Assembly (NCBI GenBank): GCA_964394085.1
Contig: CAYMWF010000003.1
Location: 69,927 to 133,926 of the forward strand
DNA length: 64,000 bases
From: CAYMWF01 sp964394085 [NCBI: uncultured Gemmatimonadota bacterium]
GTDB lineage: Bacteria > GCA-2686955 > CAYMWF01
Reading direction: 5' to 3'
How positions within the stretch are numbered: position 1 is the stretch's first letter; every line of letters begins with the position of its first letter. Made by a program: the position numbers and the translations under genes. Positions 9,769 to 18,576 of this stretch are shown one piece after another. The notes under the pieces are model-generated. The model saw only the letters and a list, made by a program, of their open reading frames with translations. It did not search any database and had not been told where the DNA came from.

Positions 9769-9826
9769 GATTCTACCTGGATACTGAGCGGAACAGTTCC
9801 AACATCGCTGTAAAGCTGTCGGATTC

Positions 9827-10996
9827 TCAATGACCGAAAGCTTCCTTCATCCTTCTGAATATACCGCCTGAATGGACGGGAGGAGCGATATTATCCAGAC
9901 CGGCGAGCTGGTTGATCAGTTTCCGTTCAGCATTAGTCAACTTCTCCGGAGTATAAACATGAACCCTCACGAGTTGATCGCCCTTTACCGAACCCCTTAC
10001 ATGGGATATGCCTTTACCCTTGAGTCTCAATATCTTTCCGGATTGAAGACTCTGCGGTATCTTTATTTTGCTTTTTCCTTTGAGTGTCGGCACTTCCACG
10101 GAATCACCCAGCGCGGCCTGGGGAAAACTGATCGTGAGATCCATCAATATATCCAGGTCATTGCGCACGAAGATATCATGTTCTATTTCTTCGATGATAA
10201 CGATTAAATCTCCGCGGCTCCCACCCCTGCGGCCTACATCGCCTTGATCACGCAAAGTAATGTAATTTCCGGTTGATACACCTGAAGGTATATTGACCGA
10301 AATGGTCTTTTCACCGCGGATGCGGCCATCGCCCCGACAGGTTTCACAAGGTTCGGTAATTATCCTGCCTTCACCGTGGCAAGTCGGGCAAACTGTCACA
10401 TTCACAATCTGACCGAAAATAGAGTTGGAGACACGCCTGACTTCTCCGGCTCCACCGCATGTTTGACAGGATTTGACCGAACCACTCTTTCTGGCGCCGG
10501 TGCCGTTGCAGACATCACACTTATCCATCCGTTTCACACGGATCGTTTTTTTAACGCCGTCTGCGATTTCCTCCAGCGTCAGCTTCAGTCTTACCTGTAA
10601 ATCGGTACCTCGCTCCGAGCCCCTTGGGCCCCTGCGTCTCCCGCCGCCGCCACCGAAAAAATCGGAAAAATCCGATCCTCCGCCGAAGTCTCTCATAAAT
10701 GCCCGCAATGCATCTGAAAGATCGAATCCCCCGAATCCTCCTCCAAACCCTCCGGATCCGGCCATTGAAGGATCCACCCCTGCATGACCGAACTGATCGT
10801 ACCTGGCCCGTTTATCCTGATCTTTCAAGACCTCGTAGGCTTCGGTGGCTTCCTTGAAGTTCTCTTCAGCGCCAGGTGTATCTGGATTTCTGTCCGGATG
10901 GTATTTAAGAGCGAGGTGCCTGTACGCCTTTTTTATTGAGTTGGTGTCTGCATTCTTATCGACGCCGAGCACCTCGTAATAATCTCTTTTCGCCAT
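9827..10996 (-). CDS. dnaJ: Chaperone DnaJ (Hsp40)
   Basis: Co-chaperone that delivers unfolded proteins to DnaK and stimulates its ATPase. The J domain has the HPD motif in KYHPDRNPDTPG (about residue 32). A Gly/Phe-rich linker (GGFGGGFGGFDLSD) follows. The zinc-binding domain has four CxxCxGxG repeats: CDVCNGTG, CQTCGGAG, CPTCHGEG and CETCRGDG (about 155-225). The C-terminal substrate-binding domains complete the 389-residue type I architecture. It begins 24 nt after dnaK ends. Confidence 0.98.
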   Translation of the reverse strand: MAKRDYYEVLGVDKNADTNSIKKAYRHLALKYHPDRNPDTPGAEENFKEATEAYEVLKDQDKRARYDQFGHAGVDPSMAGSGGFGGGFGGFDLSDALRAFMRDFGGGSDFSDFFGGGGGRRRGPRGSERGTDLQVRLKLTLEEIADGVKKTIRVKRMDKCDVCNGTGARKSGSVKSCQTCGGAGEVRRVSNSIFGQIVNVTVCPTCHGEGRIITEPCETCRGDGRIRGEKTISVNIPSGVSTGNYITLRDQGDVGRRGGSRGDLIVIIEEIEHDIFVRNDLDILMDLTISFPQAALGDSVEVPTLKGKSKIKIPQSLQSGKILRLKGKGISHVRGSVKGDQLVRVHVYTPEKLTNAERKLINQLAGLDNIAPPVHSGGIFRRMKEAFGH

Positions 10997-11020
10997 GTGC
11001 CTTTCCCGGTAGCGGCGGAA

Positions 11021-12952
11021 TTATTTACTTTCTTCGTCCACAACTTCAAAATCAGCATCAATCACCTCGTCGGAGGATTCGCCGTTTGAGCCCCCGGGAG
11101 GTGGAGTGGTAGGTTCTTCAGGACCGGTCTGCTGCTGTGAAGCAGCATCTTGCGATGCGGTTTTGTACATCTGCTCTGCAAGTTTATGGGATGCCTGAGT
11201 GAGTTCTTCAATCCCCTTTTTCATCGCTTCCACATCACTGCCTTTTACGATTTCTTTAAGATCGGTTATCGCCGATTCGATCTTTCCCTTCTCATCCTCG
11301 GATATTGTTTCTCCATGCTCATTCAACATTTTCTCAACCTGGTAGATCATCTGATCCGCCTGGTTCCTTGTATCAACCTCCTCCTTTTTCTTCGCATCCT
11401 CCTCTGCAAATTTATCCGCGTCCTCCACCATCCGCTCTATTTCCTGCTCACTCAGCCCGGAAGAAGCCTGGATCACTATATTCTGTTCTTTGCCGGTGGC
11501 TTTGTCTTTGGCTGATACATTGAGAATGCCATCAGCGTTTATGTCGAATGAAACCTCTATCTGGGGTATCCCTCGAGGTGCCGGAGGAATGCCGATAAGC
11601 TCAAAGGTCCCCAGGGTTCTGTTGTACGCCGCCATCTCCCGCTCACCTTGAAGAACATGGATCGAAACTGCAGGCTGATTATCCGCCGCCGTCGAAAATA
11701 TCTGACTTTTCTGGCTTGGGATAGTTGTGTTCCGCTCGATGAGTTTTGTCATAACTCCACCCAGGGTCTCGATACCGAGGGAAAGAGGCGTCACGTCGAG
11801 GAGTAATACATCCTTGACTTCACCAGCGAGAATTCCCGCCTGGATCGCGGCCCCGATCGCCACGACTTCATCCGGGTTGACACCCTTATGCGGTTTCTTG
11901 CCGAAATAATCTTCCACCGCTTTCTGAACTGCGGGAATCCTGGTTGAACCACCCACGAGAATTACCTCATCGATTTCAGAGGGTGAAAGACCCGCGTCGC
12001 GAAGAGCTAGTTTGCAGGGTTCGATTGTAGATGTGACCAGATGTTCCGTCAGGGCTTCGAATTTAGCCCGTGTCAAGGTTGTCTCGAAATGCTTGGGTCC
12101 GCTCGCATCAGCACTGATGAAAGGAAGATTGATACTGGCCTGCTTGGCGGAGCTCAGCTCCATCTTCGCCTTTTCAGCTGCTTCTCTTAATCTTTGCAAT
12201 GCAATCTTGTCTTGATCGAGAGAAATCCCCGATTCCTTCCTGAATTCAGCCACCAGCCAGGTAACGACCTCCTGATCGAAATCGTCGCCACCGAGATGAG
12301 TATTGCCGTTGGTCGACTTGACTTCAAATACGCCATCTCCGAGTTCGAGTATCGAAATGTCGAACGTTCCTCCGCCCAGATCGTATACGGCGATTTTTTC
12401 GTCGGTTTTTTTATCAAGCCCGTACGCCAATGACGCTGCGGTCGGTTCATTTATAATGCGCTTGACTTCAAGACCGGCGATGCGACCGGCATCCTTTGTA
12501 GCCTGACGCTGGGAGTCGTTAAAATATGCCGGGACCGTTATTACTGCTTCGGTAACAGTCTGACCCAGGTGTTCTTCAGCGGTTTTCTTCAGGTTCTGAA
12601 GCACCATGGCGGAGATTTCTGGCGGTGTGAATACCTTGCCGCTCATTTTCACGGCAGCCAGGTTGTTTTCACTCTTGAGGACAGGGAACGGTATCCGCTC
12701 TTTTTCCGAATCAAGCTCTTCGAGTCGGCGACCCATGAAACGCTTGATTGAATATATCGTATTTTCAGGATTGGTCACAGCCTGTCGTTTGGCAAGTTGA
12801 CCTACAATCCTCTCATCATTTTTTGTCGTTGCAACAACAGATGGTGTCGTGCGCTGGCCCTCGGCGTTCTGAATTACGACAGGCTCTCCGCCTTCCATTA
12901 CAGCCACGCACGAATTGGTAGTTCCAAGATCTATACCGATGATCTTCCCCAT
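11021..12952 (-). CDS. dnaK: Chaperone DnaK (Hsp70)
   Basis: ATP-dependent Hsp70 chaperone, 643 residues. The ATPase domain begins [20 protein letters not shown] and contains [21 protein letters not shown] and [17 protein letters not shown]. The substrate-binding domain includes [17 protein letters not shown], and the tail ends in a [18 protein letters not shown] acidic motif. The ATG at 12952 follows AAGGAGAATCGAG. It sits between grpE and dnaJ in the CIRCE-controlled operon. Confidence 0.99.
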   Translation of the reverse strand: MGKIIGIDLGTTNSCVAVMEGGEPVVIQNAEGQRTTPSVVATTKNDERIVGQLAKRQAVTNPENTIYSIKRFMGRRLEELDSEKERIPFPVLKSENNLAAVKMSGKVFTPPEISAMVLQNLKKTAEEHLGQTVTEAVITVPAYFNDSQRQATKDAGRIAGLEVKRIINEPTAASLAYGLDKKTDEKIAVYDLGGGTFDISILELGDGVFEVKSTNGNTHLGGDDFDQEVVTWLVAEFRKESGISLDQDKIALQRLREAAEKAKMELSSAKQASINLPFISADASGPKHFETTLTRAKFEALTEHLVTSTIEPCKLALRDAGLSPSEIDEVILVGGSTRIPAVQKAVEDYFGKKPHKGVNPDEVVAIGAAIQAGILAGEVKDVLLLDVTPLSLGIETLGGVMTKLIERNTTIPSQKSQIFSTAADNQPAVSIHVLQGEREMAAYNRTLGTFELIGIPPAPRGIPQIEVSFDINADGILNVSAKDKATGKEQNIVIQASSGLSEQEIERMVEDADKFAEEDAKKKEEVDTRNQADQMIYQVEKMLNEHGETISEDEKGKIESAITDLKEIVKGSDVEAMKKGIEELTQASHKLAEQMYKTASQDAASQQQTGPEEPTTPPPGGSNGESSDEVIDADFEVVDEESK

Positions 12953-13006
12953 CTCGATTCTCCTTAAAGTATTACATTACCGGTAAGTATGCTCCGGCAA
13001 ATGAAT

Positions 13007-13840
13007 TCATTCTGGTTTTTCGGTTGATTCTTCTTTCAGCTCTGACGCGCTGATTGTTTGATTAGATGGTTCCTCACCATCAGCGGATGGTTCACCGCTG
13101 TCGGCAGGCGGCTCATCACCTTCGACGGTTGCTGGTTCAGGATTTTTATAAACCCCCACCGCCGCAGGCCTGAAAACCTTGCCATCCATTCTGTAGCCCT
13201 TTTTGATTACGCTGGCAACAGTATCTTCTTCATGATCGGCGGATTCCACCTGGAAGACTGCTTCGTGTACCGCCGGATCGAACTTTTCTCCTATTGCATC
13301 TATTTCTTCGAGACCCTCCCTGTTGAGTAAATCAATGAAACGGGAATAGATCAATTCTATGCCCTTTTTGAAAGGATCTTCGGTGTTTCCCTTGGAGATG
13401 GCCCTGTCGAAATCGTCTATGATGTCCAGCAGGTTGCCAAGCACTCTTCCGGAAGCGGAACGGATCAGGTCGCTACGTTCTTTCGATGTTCTCTTACGGA
13501 AATTATCGAACTCCGCACGTATCCGGAGATAACTGTCTTTCAAATCCAGGATTTCCTGTTGTGAAATCCTGTTCTGTTCATGCAATCCTTCGATCTCGCT
13601 GAGAAGTTTTTTTCTGGATGCAGTTGCTCCACGAAGTTTCCTTTTAGGGGCTGCGGCGGGGCCTTTTCCAGAGTCGCTCTCTTTTTCGCTCGATGCTTCT
13701 TCGATACCCTCCGGAACTTCTGTAGCGGACGGAGCTGAGTTTTCTACCGATTCTTGGCCGGAGGAATCCTCCACGCTTCTCGCCTGCCCGGTTGACGCAG
13801 CCTCATCGTCGATACGAACCTTATCTTCTTTACCCTTCAT
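13007..13840 (-). CDS. grpE: Nucleotide exchange factor GrpE
   Basis: Releases ADP from DnaK. The conserved core (about residues 95-225) has the long helix LKDSYLRIRAEFDNFRKRTSKE and the beta domain KFDPAVHEAVFQVES...VIKKGYRMDGKVFRPAAVGVYK. At 277 residues it is longer than typical GrpE (about 180-210). The extra length is a roughly 75-residue acidic, Ser/Glu-rich N-terminal extension and a roughly 45-residue Pro/Glu-rich C-terminal tail, both predicted disordered. The ATG at 13840 follows AGGAG. It lies 11 nt after hrcA. Confidence 0.95.
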   Translation of the reverse strand: MKGKEDKVRIDDEAASTGQARSVEDSSGQESVENSAPSATEVPEGIEEASSEKESDSGKGPAAAPKRKLRGATASRKKLLSEIEGLHEQNRISQQEILDLKDSYLRIRAEFDNFRKRTSKERSDLIRSASGRVLGNLLDIIDDFDRAISKGNTEDPFKKGIELIYSRFIDLLNREGLEEIDAIGEKFDPAVHEAVFQVESADHEEDTVASVIKKGYRMDGKVFRPAAVGVYKNPEPATVEGDEPPADSGEPSADGEEPSNQTISASELKEESTEKPE

Positions 13841-13851
13841 TTCACTCCTGT

Positions 13852-14904
13852 CTATCTTTCAAGCATGCTCCCGAATTCATTAAAAACACCGGAAAGAAAA
13901 CTGGCTGTATGGTCGACCAGAGGTATGATACGGGAATATCTCATTCTTGTGGGTCCTATGATACCGATTATGCCTTTTTCATCATTGATACGATAACTGC
14001 TGACGATAACGCTGAGATTCTGAAGACCCTCGAAACGGTTTTCTCCACCGATCATTACAGACAGTTCTTCGGAATCAGCGCGGCAATCCCGCAACACGTT
14101 GCAAAAATGATCCCGATCATCCAGTAGTTTGAGTAATGACGACACCTCGTCTCTCTCTCTGAATTCCGGGAGCTCGAGCATATGCGATGCACCGCCAACA
14201 TGGACTTTTTCTTTCGGATCGGACGAAAACAGTTTGTCCGCGGATTTGATGAAAAAATTGAGGGATGACCTTTCCGGTTCCGCCACATCTCTGAAAAACT
14301 TCCTGGGAGATTGACTAATTTCAACAAGAGAAATTCCGGCAAGATATTCATTCAAGATATTGCTTACACGCTCGATCTCCTCCGGGTATATGTTCGATTC
14401 GATTTCCATGATCACCGTTCTGACGAGACCCGAATCCATATAGATTACGCAAAGAACCTTCCCCTCGGAAATTGGAAGGAGATGTATCTTTTTCAACACG
14501 CCCAGTTCGTACTTCGGCGCAAGCCCGACTCCCAGCTGTTTCGATATAATTGCAAGAACATGGGATGCATGCTCGACGATATCGGTCACCTTCGGCGAAG
14601 TATCTTTCAATGATCCGGTGATTGCCTCTTCAACCTCCTTTTTTTCGGAGGAACGGATTCTCTCAAGCTTCATCATCCGGTCGACATAAAACCTGTATGC
14701 CGCATCCGTTGGAATTCTTCCTGCGGATGTATGCGGCTGATAGACATACCCCATCCTCTCAAGATCTGACAGCGTATTTCGAACGGTCGCGGCACTGACG
14801 TCGATATGCGGCTGTCTGGCGATATTTCTCGACCCTACAGGTTCCGCCGATTGGACATAAAGATTTATCAATGTGAACAGTATTCTTTTCTCTCGTGGAT
14901 TCAT
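13852..14904 (-). CDS. hrcA: Heat-inducible transcription repressor HrcA
   Basis: Represses the class I heat-shock operon by binding CIRCE; GroEL-dependent folding makes it heat responsive in studied species. The N-terminal winged helix shows SAATVRNTLSDLERMGYVYQPHTSAGRIPTDAAYRFYVD (about residues 30-75). The C-terminal inserted GAF-like part ends with IGIIGPTRMRYSRIIPLVDHTA. I place the start at the ATG at 14904, with AGGTGG 8 nt upstream; a GTG four codons earlier (14916) is also in frame. It is the first gene of the operon, autoregulated through the CIRCE at 15024-15050. Confidence 0.96.
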   Translation of the reverse strand: MNPREKRILFTLINLYVQSAEPVGSRNIARQPHIDVSAATVRNTLSDLERMGYVYQPHTSAGRIPTDAAYRFYVDRMMKLERIRSSEKKEVEEAITGSLKDTSPKVTDIVEHASHVLAIISKQLGVGLAPKYELGVLKKIHLLPISEGKVLCVIYMDSGLVRTVIMEIESNIYPEEIERVSNILNEYLAGISLVEISQSPRKFFRDVAEPERSSLNFFIKSADKLFSSDPKEKVHVGGASHMLELPEFRERDEVSSLLKLLDDRDHFCNVLRDCRADSEELSVMIGGENRFEGLQNLSVIVSSYRINDEKGIIGIIGPTRMRYSRIIPLVDHTASFLSGVFNEFGSMLER

Positions 14905-15023
14905 CACCTTGCCCACCTGATATCTGCACCCATAGCCAACAAGATTACAACTTCCGGCAGGCTCGGAAGTAGTCGGTTACCCACAGGCCGGTTTCTACAC
15001 TGGCCCGGATCAATGCGAGGCTG

Positions 15024-15050
15024 TTAGCACTCTCGCCTATCGAGTGCTAA
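15024..15050 (-). promoter_or_regulatory. CIRCE operator (HrcA binding site)
   Basis: A perfect inverted repeat with arms TTAGCACTC (15024-15032) and GAGTGCTAA (15042-15050) and a 9-nt spacer, identical to the consensus. It begins directly at the predicted transcription start of hrcA-grpE-dnaK-dnaJ-rsmE. Confidence 0.97.
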
Positions 15051-15058
15051 CGACCCGT

Positions 15059-15087
15059 AATCTAATTGCTGCCCGGATTCATGTCAA
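15059..15087 (-). promoter_or_regulatory. Sigma-70 promoter of the hrcA heat-shock operon
   Basis: On the minus strand a perfect TTGACA (15082-15087) and TAGATT (15059-15064) are separated by 17 nt. The expected start is around 15052, at the edge of the CIRCE element, so bound HrcA would block initiation. Confidence 0.85.
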
Positions 15088-15133
15088 GAAAAAATGTATT
15101 ATCGGATTATTAAGCGAATGCGGTTACGGAACC

Positions 15134-16087
15134 CTATCTAATCGGCCTGAACATCCTGGAAAACCTGATTTTCTTCCAGAGCATCCAGAAAGGATATCCA
15201 TTATTACCATTCCACGAGAAGTAGGTGATAAGGGCTCTGCCCTTGACATCATCCCGGTCCAGGAAACCCCAATACCGTGAATCGGAGCTATTGTCACGGT
15301 TATCTCCCATCATGAACAGCTTACCAATGGGCACGGTAATCGGTCCGAAATTATCTTTATTCCAAATAGTACCGGCGGGCATTTCATCAGCCCACGCCCC
15401 CTTGAGCTTGGTGTAATTACTATCTCTCCTCCCCGGAGGTTGCACCCGGGTTTTCGTGAATTTCGTGAAATCCTCCGGTACAAGCTTTCCGTCCACAAAC
15501 ACCTTCTTGTTCTTTATGCTGATTTCCTGACCTTCTACGGCGATGCAGCGTTTAATGAAATCCTTTGTCCTGTCTTCTGGATAGTTGAAAACCAGGATGT
15601 CACCCGGCTCAGGCTCACGCAGGGCCGGGAACCTGAATTCAGGGAGAAATGTATTCGTAAATGGTATTCGTTCGGGGGTTCTGACTCCATATACGAACTT
15701 GTTTACCAGCAGGAAATCCCCGACCAGAAGCGTATCTTCCATGGAACCGGACGGGATGCGGAACGCCTGTATGAAGATCATCCTTATCAGCAGTGTCAGG
15801 ACAAGTATATACACGATGCTTCCGGCCATGTATCTATATGTCCCGGCTTTTTCACCGGTTGCCTTCATAAACTGATATTCTGTCTGCTGAATCAGGGGGT
15901 TCAATCTGAAACTCCGAGGATTACCCAGTTTTATCTTGAGCCGCTTCAGATCTTTTTCCAATTTATTCTTAGTCCTTGGATTGATATCACGGGAACGCTT
16001 GGATGAGAGCAACCTTTCAACCTTCGCGACAAGTTGTTCTCCTCGCGATCGATTCTTCTCGACTCTATTCTTTAACCAAGAAATCAT
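15134..16087 (-). CDS. lepB: Signal peptidase I
   Basis: Membrane-bound serine protease that removes signal peptides from exported proteins. After a basic N-terminal segment there is a transmembrane helix (IVYILVLTLLIRMIFIQAF). It is followed by the catalytic Ser in FRIPSGSMEDTLLVGD (about 114) and the general-base Lys in TKDFIKRCIAVEG (about 177). The conserved MMGDNRDNSSDSRYWG box is near the C terminus. I place the start at the ATG at 16087, which has AGGA 7 nt upstream; an in-frame ATG at 16138 lacks a ribosome site. It follows two membrane or envelope genes in the same direction. Its stop lies about 45 nt upstream of the hrcA promoter. Confidence 0.96.
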   Translation of the reverse strand: MISWLKNRVEKNRSRGEQLVAKVERLLSSKRSRDINPRTKNKLEKDLKRLKIKLGNPRSFRLNPLIQQTEYQFMKATGEKAGTYRYMAGSIVYILVLTLLIRMIFIQAFRIPSGSMEDTLLVGDFLLVNKFVYGVRTPERIPFTNTFLPEFRFPALREPEPGDILVFNYPEDRTKDFIKRCIAVEGQEISIKNKKVFVDGKLVPEDFTKFTKTRVQPPGRRDSNYTKLKGAWADEMPAGTIWNKDNFGPITVPIGKLFMMGDNRDNSSDSRYWGFLDRDDVKGRALITYFSWNGNNGYPFWMLWKKIRFSRMFRPIR

Positions 16088-16360
16088 AGTACATCCTGCT
16101 TTTTCATCCCGGTTCGGCATTGAACCTGGATACTTCATCTTTAAAAGAATGGTTTTGATCCGTTTATCAGCTTCCCGTCATCCAGACCCGTTATGCATAT
16201 TTTGTGTCTGCCGCATTCACCAGGTTTCGAATCTCACAGAACCAATTTGAATCTTCATAACGAATGATTGCTCTGTTCCGGCACCCATTCCTGTTTAAAT
16301 CGGCGCCAGACCGTATTTTTATACAATAAATCAACCTCCTTGTTCCCATGGGAAACTGAT

Positions 16361-17476
16361 TTAATTGAAGTTCAGGGGGGGGATCTCTCTTTCTTGCCGC
16401 ATCCTATCGACAAGCGTTGCTCCGTCTATTCGCTTCCTGAGTATGAGATAGATGATAACCTGTCCCGATGCAAAGACAGATATCCAGTATGACAGAAGTG
16501 CGGCAATGGAGATAGTGAGTAGTAGAAATATAACATAAGCGCCCCAATTTACCGTCGCCGGTATTCCGTATCCGAAAAATGGGATAATACCTTCAGGTAA
16601 AAGTGTGTAGTATAGTATCTCCAGTTTACCAAGGAGAGGATGCACCGAAAATGCATTATGGAGAAACTGGTAAACACCGCTGGCGAGCATAATGAACTTC
16701 CCACCCATTCCTCCCGCTAAAAACTTGAAAGCGATTTTCAACCCAAGAAGCATTGAAAAAGTGGATGCAATAAATGCTCCTGCATAGACGACCGTTCCGA
16801 AAATCTGGTAAAGGACCAGCTCTAATGGACGCCTGACCATCAGGGTAAACAGCTGAGCCATGGTTTCAGGAGCCGATTCATTCGTGGTACCCAGGACGGC
16901 AGGTAGAAAAAGAACCGACCCAAGCAGCATCAGGAGGAAAAAACATGATAATAGAGAAAGAACCACTGCAGGTATAAACAACACAGCGACAATCAACTCA
17001 CCACCGACTGGAATACGCCCGGCAACGCCAATCATACTGACAGCGAAAGCTGATACGAGAGACGTGAACAAGAAGATAAGCGGGATACCGGAAATCGAGG
17101 ATTTTCTGTCGGTGGCGAACAATAATCCTTCTCTTGCAGTAAGAAACGGATTGTCGGCAAGTGTTTCAAATACAATCCGACTGATAGCTGTCATTCCTGA
17201 TAACATCGAATGGAAAAAGAACAACCCTCCGGCGATCAAAAAAATGATACCCGGAGCAGAATATACAGACAGGGGCGGTATTGTAGGAAACCCAGAAGGT
17301 ATCAACCAGACGTTTATCGGGTTGAATCCGCTGACCACCAGACCCGCCGCCGCCAGCAGCAGATATCCCAGGTACCCGGTAAGGAGTGAGAAAAGGCATG
17401 ACTTGATACCCCCGGATCTGAAAGCAAGCCGCGGGGCCGAGAGCAGGTCAAGTGGTCTGTATTTGAAAGTATTCAT
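16361..17476 (-). CDS. Polytopic membrane protein of unknown function
   Basis: A 371-residue protein I do not recognise with confidence. It has about six to eight hydrophobic helices, with clear ones around residues 30-50, 75-95, 130-150, 160-205, 230-260 and 310-345. The N terminus (NTFKYRPLDLLSAPRLAFRS) looks cytoplasmic. The layout loosely resembles Yip1-domain or other small permease-like membrane proteins, but no catalytic or transport motif is obvious. It lies 9 nt downstream of the DUF5683-like gene and upstream of lepB, so it is probably cotranscribed with both. Confidence 0.8.
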   Translation of the reverse strand: MNTFKYRPLDLLSAPRLAFRSGGIKSCLFSLLTGYLGYLLLAAAGLVVSGFNPINVWLIPSGFPTIPPLSVYSAPGIIFLIAGGLFFFHSMLSGMTAISRIVFETLADNPFLTAREGLLFATDRKSSISGIPLIFLFTSLVSAFAVSMIGVAGRIPVGGELIVAVLFIPAVVLSLLSCFFLLMLLGSVLFLPAVLGTTNESAPETMAQLFTLMVRRPLELVLYQIFGTVVYAGAFIASTFSMLLGLKIAFKFLAGGMGGKFIMLASGVYQFLHNAFSVHPLLGKLEILYYTLLPEGIIPFFGYGIPATVNWGAYVIFLLLTISIAALLSYWISVFASGQVIIYLILRKRIDGATLVDRMRQEREIPPLNFN

Positions 17477-17485
17477 AAGGATTTC

Positions 17486-18034
17486 TCAGAATTTGAACCG
17501 CACACCTATTTTGAGCTGCTGGTTACTGTTTTCATCATGCTTTCCTTCAATGTAGGGAAATTCAGCCATTTCATCATCGAAGGAGAGAAGATAAGCATCT
17601 ACATAAGCATCGGTTACAGCGAAAAAATATAACAAACCCCATAACCAGAAAAGATCCGTTCTCTTATCAAACAGCTTGGAATAGCGTTCATAGTGCGGCG
17701 CATTTCCCGCAGCCAGGTCCTGCGATGTCTCCCCTCTTATCCTGCTCAATTCGAATGCGGATTCGATATCCAGTGTCTGCCTGATCGACTCGGCGATAAA
17801 GATGAACTGAACTGTCGCCAGAGCACCCGCTTTGATTTCGGCTCCGTTTTTATACTGCCCCCAGCCGGGGAAAATAGCCGCGCGCAACGCAGCAGCTCCA
17901 GGTGCTATTTTTTGAGAACCTGCGGCACCAGTATACTCATTGCGGGAGGGAGAAACATTGAGGGGGGCGGCAAAACCGGTGCCTAATAGAAAAAAAACCA
18001 GAATCACAGGCTTGACAATTGGCAGGATCGTCAA
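17486..18034 (-). CDS. DUF5683-like envelope protein
   Basis: A 182-residue protein starting with a hydrophobic signal or anchor (VILVFFLLGTGFAAPL). It then has the characteristic AAIFPGWGQYKNGAEIKAGALA motif at about 52-73. A later hydrophobic stretch, FWLWGLLYFFAVTDAYVDAYL, is also typical of the DUF5683 family found in FCB-group bacteria; the function of that family is unknown. The protein ends in LKIGVRFKF, a C-terminal Phe pattern reminiscent of outer-membrane barrel strands. The start is a TTG at 18034 with GAAGG upstream. The selC gene lies 44 nt upstream. Confidence 0.75.
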   Translation of the reverse strand: MTILPIVKPVILVFFLLGTGFAAPLNVSPSRNEYTGAAGSQKIAPGAAALRAAIFPGWGQYKNGAEIKAGALATVQFIFIAESIRQTLDIESAFELSRIRGETSQDLAAGNAPHYERYSKLFDKRTDLFWLWGLLYFFAVTDAYVDAYLLSFDDEMAEFPYIEGKHDENSNQQLKIGVRFKF

Positions 18035-18078
18035 GATAAAGCCTTCTATTTTGCGTTTTTGATAAGCCCCTGAATTAT

Positions 18079-18175
18079 TGGCGGGAATGTGTGGGAATCG
18101 AACCCACCCGGGATGGTTTTAGCATCCGACACTGGATTTGAAGTCCAGGAGACCCACCAGGACCTATCCATTCCC
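18079..18175 (-). tRNA. selC: Selenocysteine tRNA (UCA anticodon)
   Basis: A 97-nt tRNA with the features peculiar to bacterial tRNA-Sec. The acceptor helix extends beyond 7 bp: GGGAATG pairs with CATTCCC, and the eighth position is a G-A mismatch. The D stem has 6 bp closed by a 4-nt loop (AGGTCC-TGGT-GGGTCT). The anticodon arm is CTGGA-CTTCAAA-TCCAG with UCA. A long variable arm is built on GGATG/CATCC, and the T arm is GTGGG-TTCGATT-CCCAC. The discriminator is G and CCA is encoded. Established knowledge: this tRNA inserts selenocysteine at UGA with SelB and a SECIS hairpin. No selA, selB or selD is in the window. Confidence 0.96.
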
Positions 18176-18187
18176 GCATCGGGACAG

Positions 18188-18217
18188 ATTCTGCACTTCG
18201 CCCATGATGAATGTCAA
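18188..18217 (-). promoter_or_regulatory. Promoter of selC
   Basis: On the minus strand a perfect TTGACA (18212-18217) and CAGAAT (18188-18193) are separated by 18 nt, placing the start within a few bases of the tRNA 5' end. A near-palindrome, AAGGT-N6-ACCTT, overlaps the -35 on its upstream side. Confidence 0.65.
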
Positions 18218-18270
18218 GGTAAATTCACCTTGGGAAACCTGACACCGCTGCACTCATAGGCTGATCGATC

Positions 18271-18287
18271 TGTGATGCTATATCACA
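18271..18287. promoter_or_regulatory. Operator-like palindrome upstream of selC
   Basis: TGTGAT (18271-18276) and ATCACA (18282-18287) are separated by 5 nt, about 55 bp upstream of the selC -35. The arms match a CRP-type half site, but the spacer is one base longer than the classical site. The identity of the binding protein is unknown. Confidence 0.3.
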
Positions 18288-18411
18288 TCAGGACACACTT
18301 GAGACCGGTTGACAACAGGAAAGGACGGTTCTGAAAACCGCAAGCAATACACCTGATTTTGAAGAAGAAGGGAGGGCCTATGATCAGGATGCCCCGGGAG
18401 GTTGAAACAAA

Positions 18412-18576
18412 CTAGTGTCATGTCAAGCAGCAAATGACGTATATTACGAAGTAATTTGTCGCTCCAGCAAGGCGCGGCTGAGGGAGCATAGCAGCGCTAT
18501 GTGACTGAAGCCGAAACGCAGCGGGAGCGACAAAGAACGAGTAAGATGCGTCATTTGAGGCTTGGCAGGGCACTAG
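18412..18576. repeat. 165-nt palindromic repeat, MITE-like
   Basis: An imperfect palindrome centred exactly at 18494. The outer arms are CTAGTGTCATGTCAAGC and its inverted partner GCTTGGCAGGGCACTAG (14 of 17 positions pair). Inner pairs are AAATGACG/CGTCATTT and GTCGCTCC/GGAGCGAC, and the tip is CATAGC-AGC-GCTATG. No transposase is nearby. The rest of the 18218-18572 stretch has no gene I can support. The right arm ends over the stop codon of the neighbouring barrel gene (18573-18575). It may be a non-autonomous mobile repeat or a large structured RNA element. Confidence 0.75.

Noticed and set aside
16139-16360. Small frame started by TTG after AAGGAGG near 16338
   Set aside because: The spacing between the ribosome site and the TTG is zero and the peptide of about 47 residues has no recognisable features.
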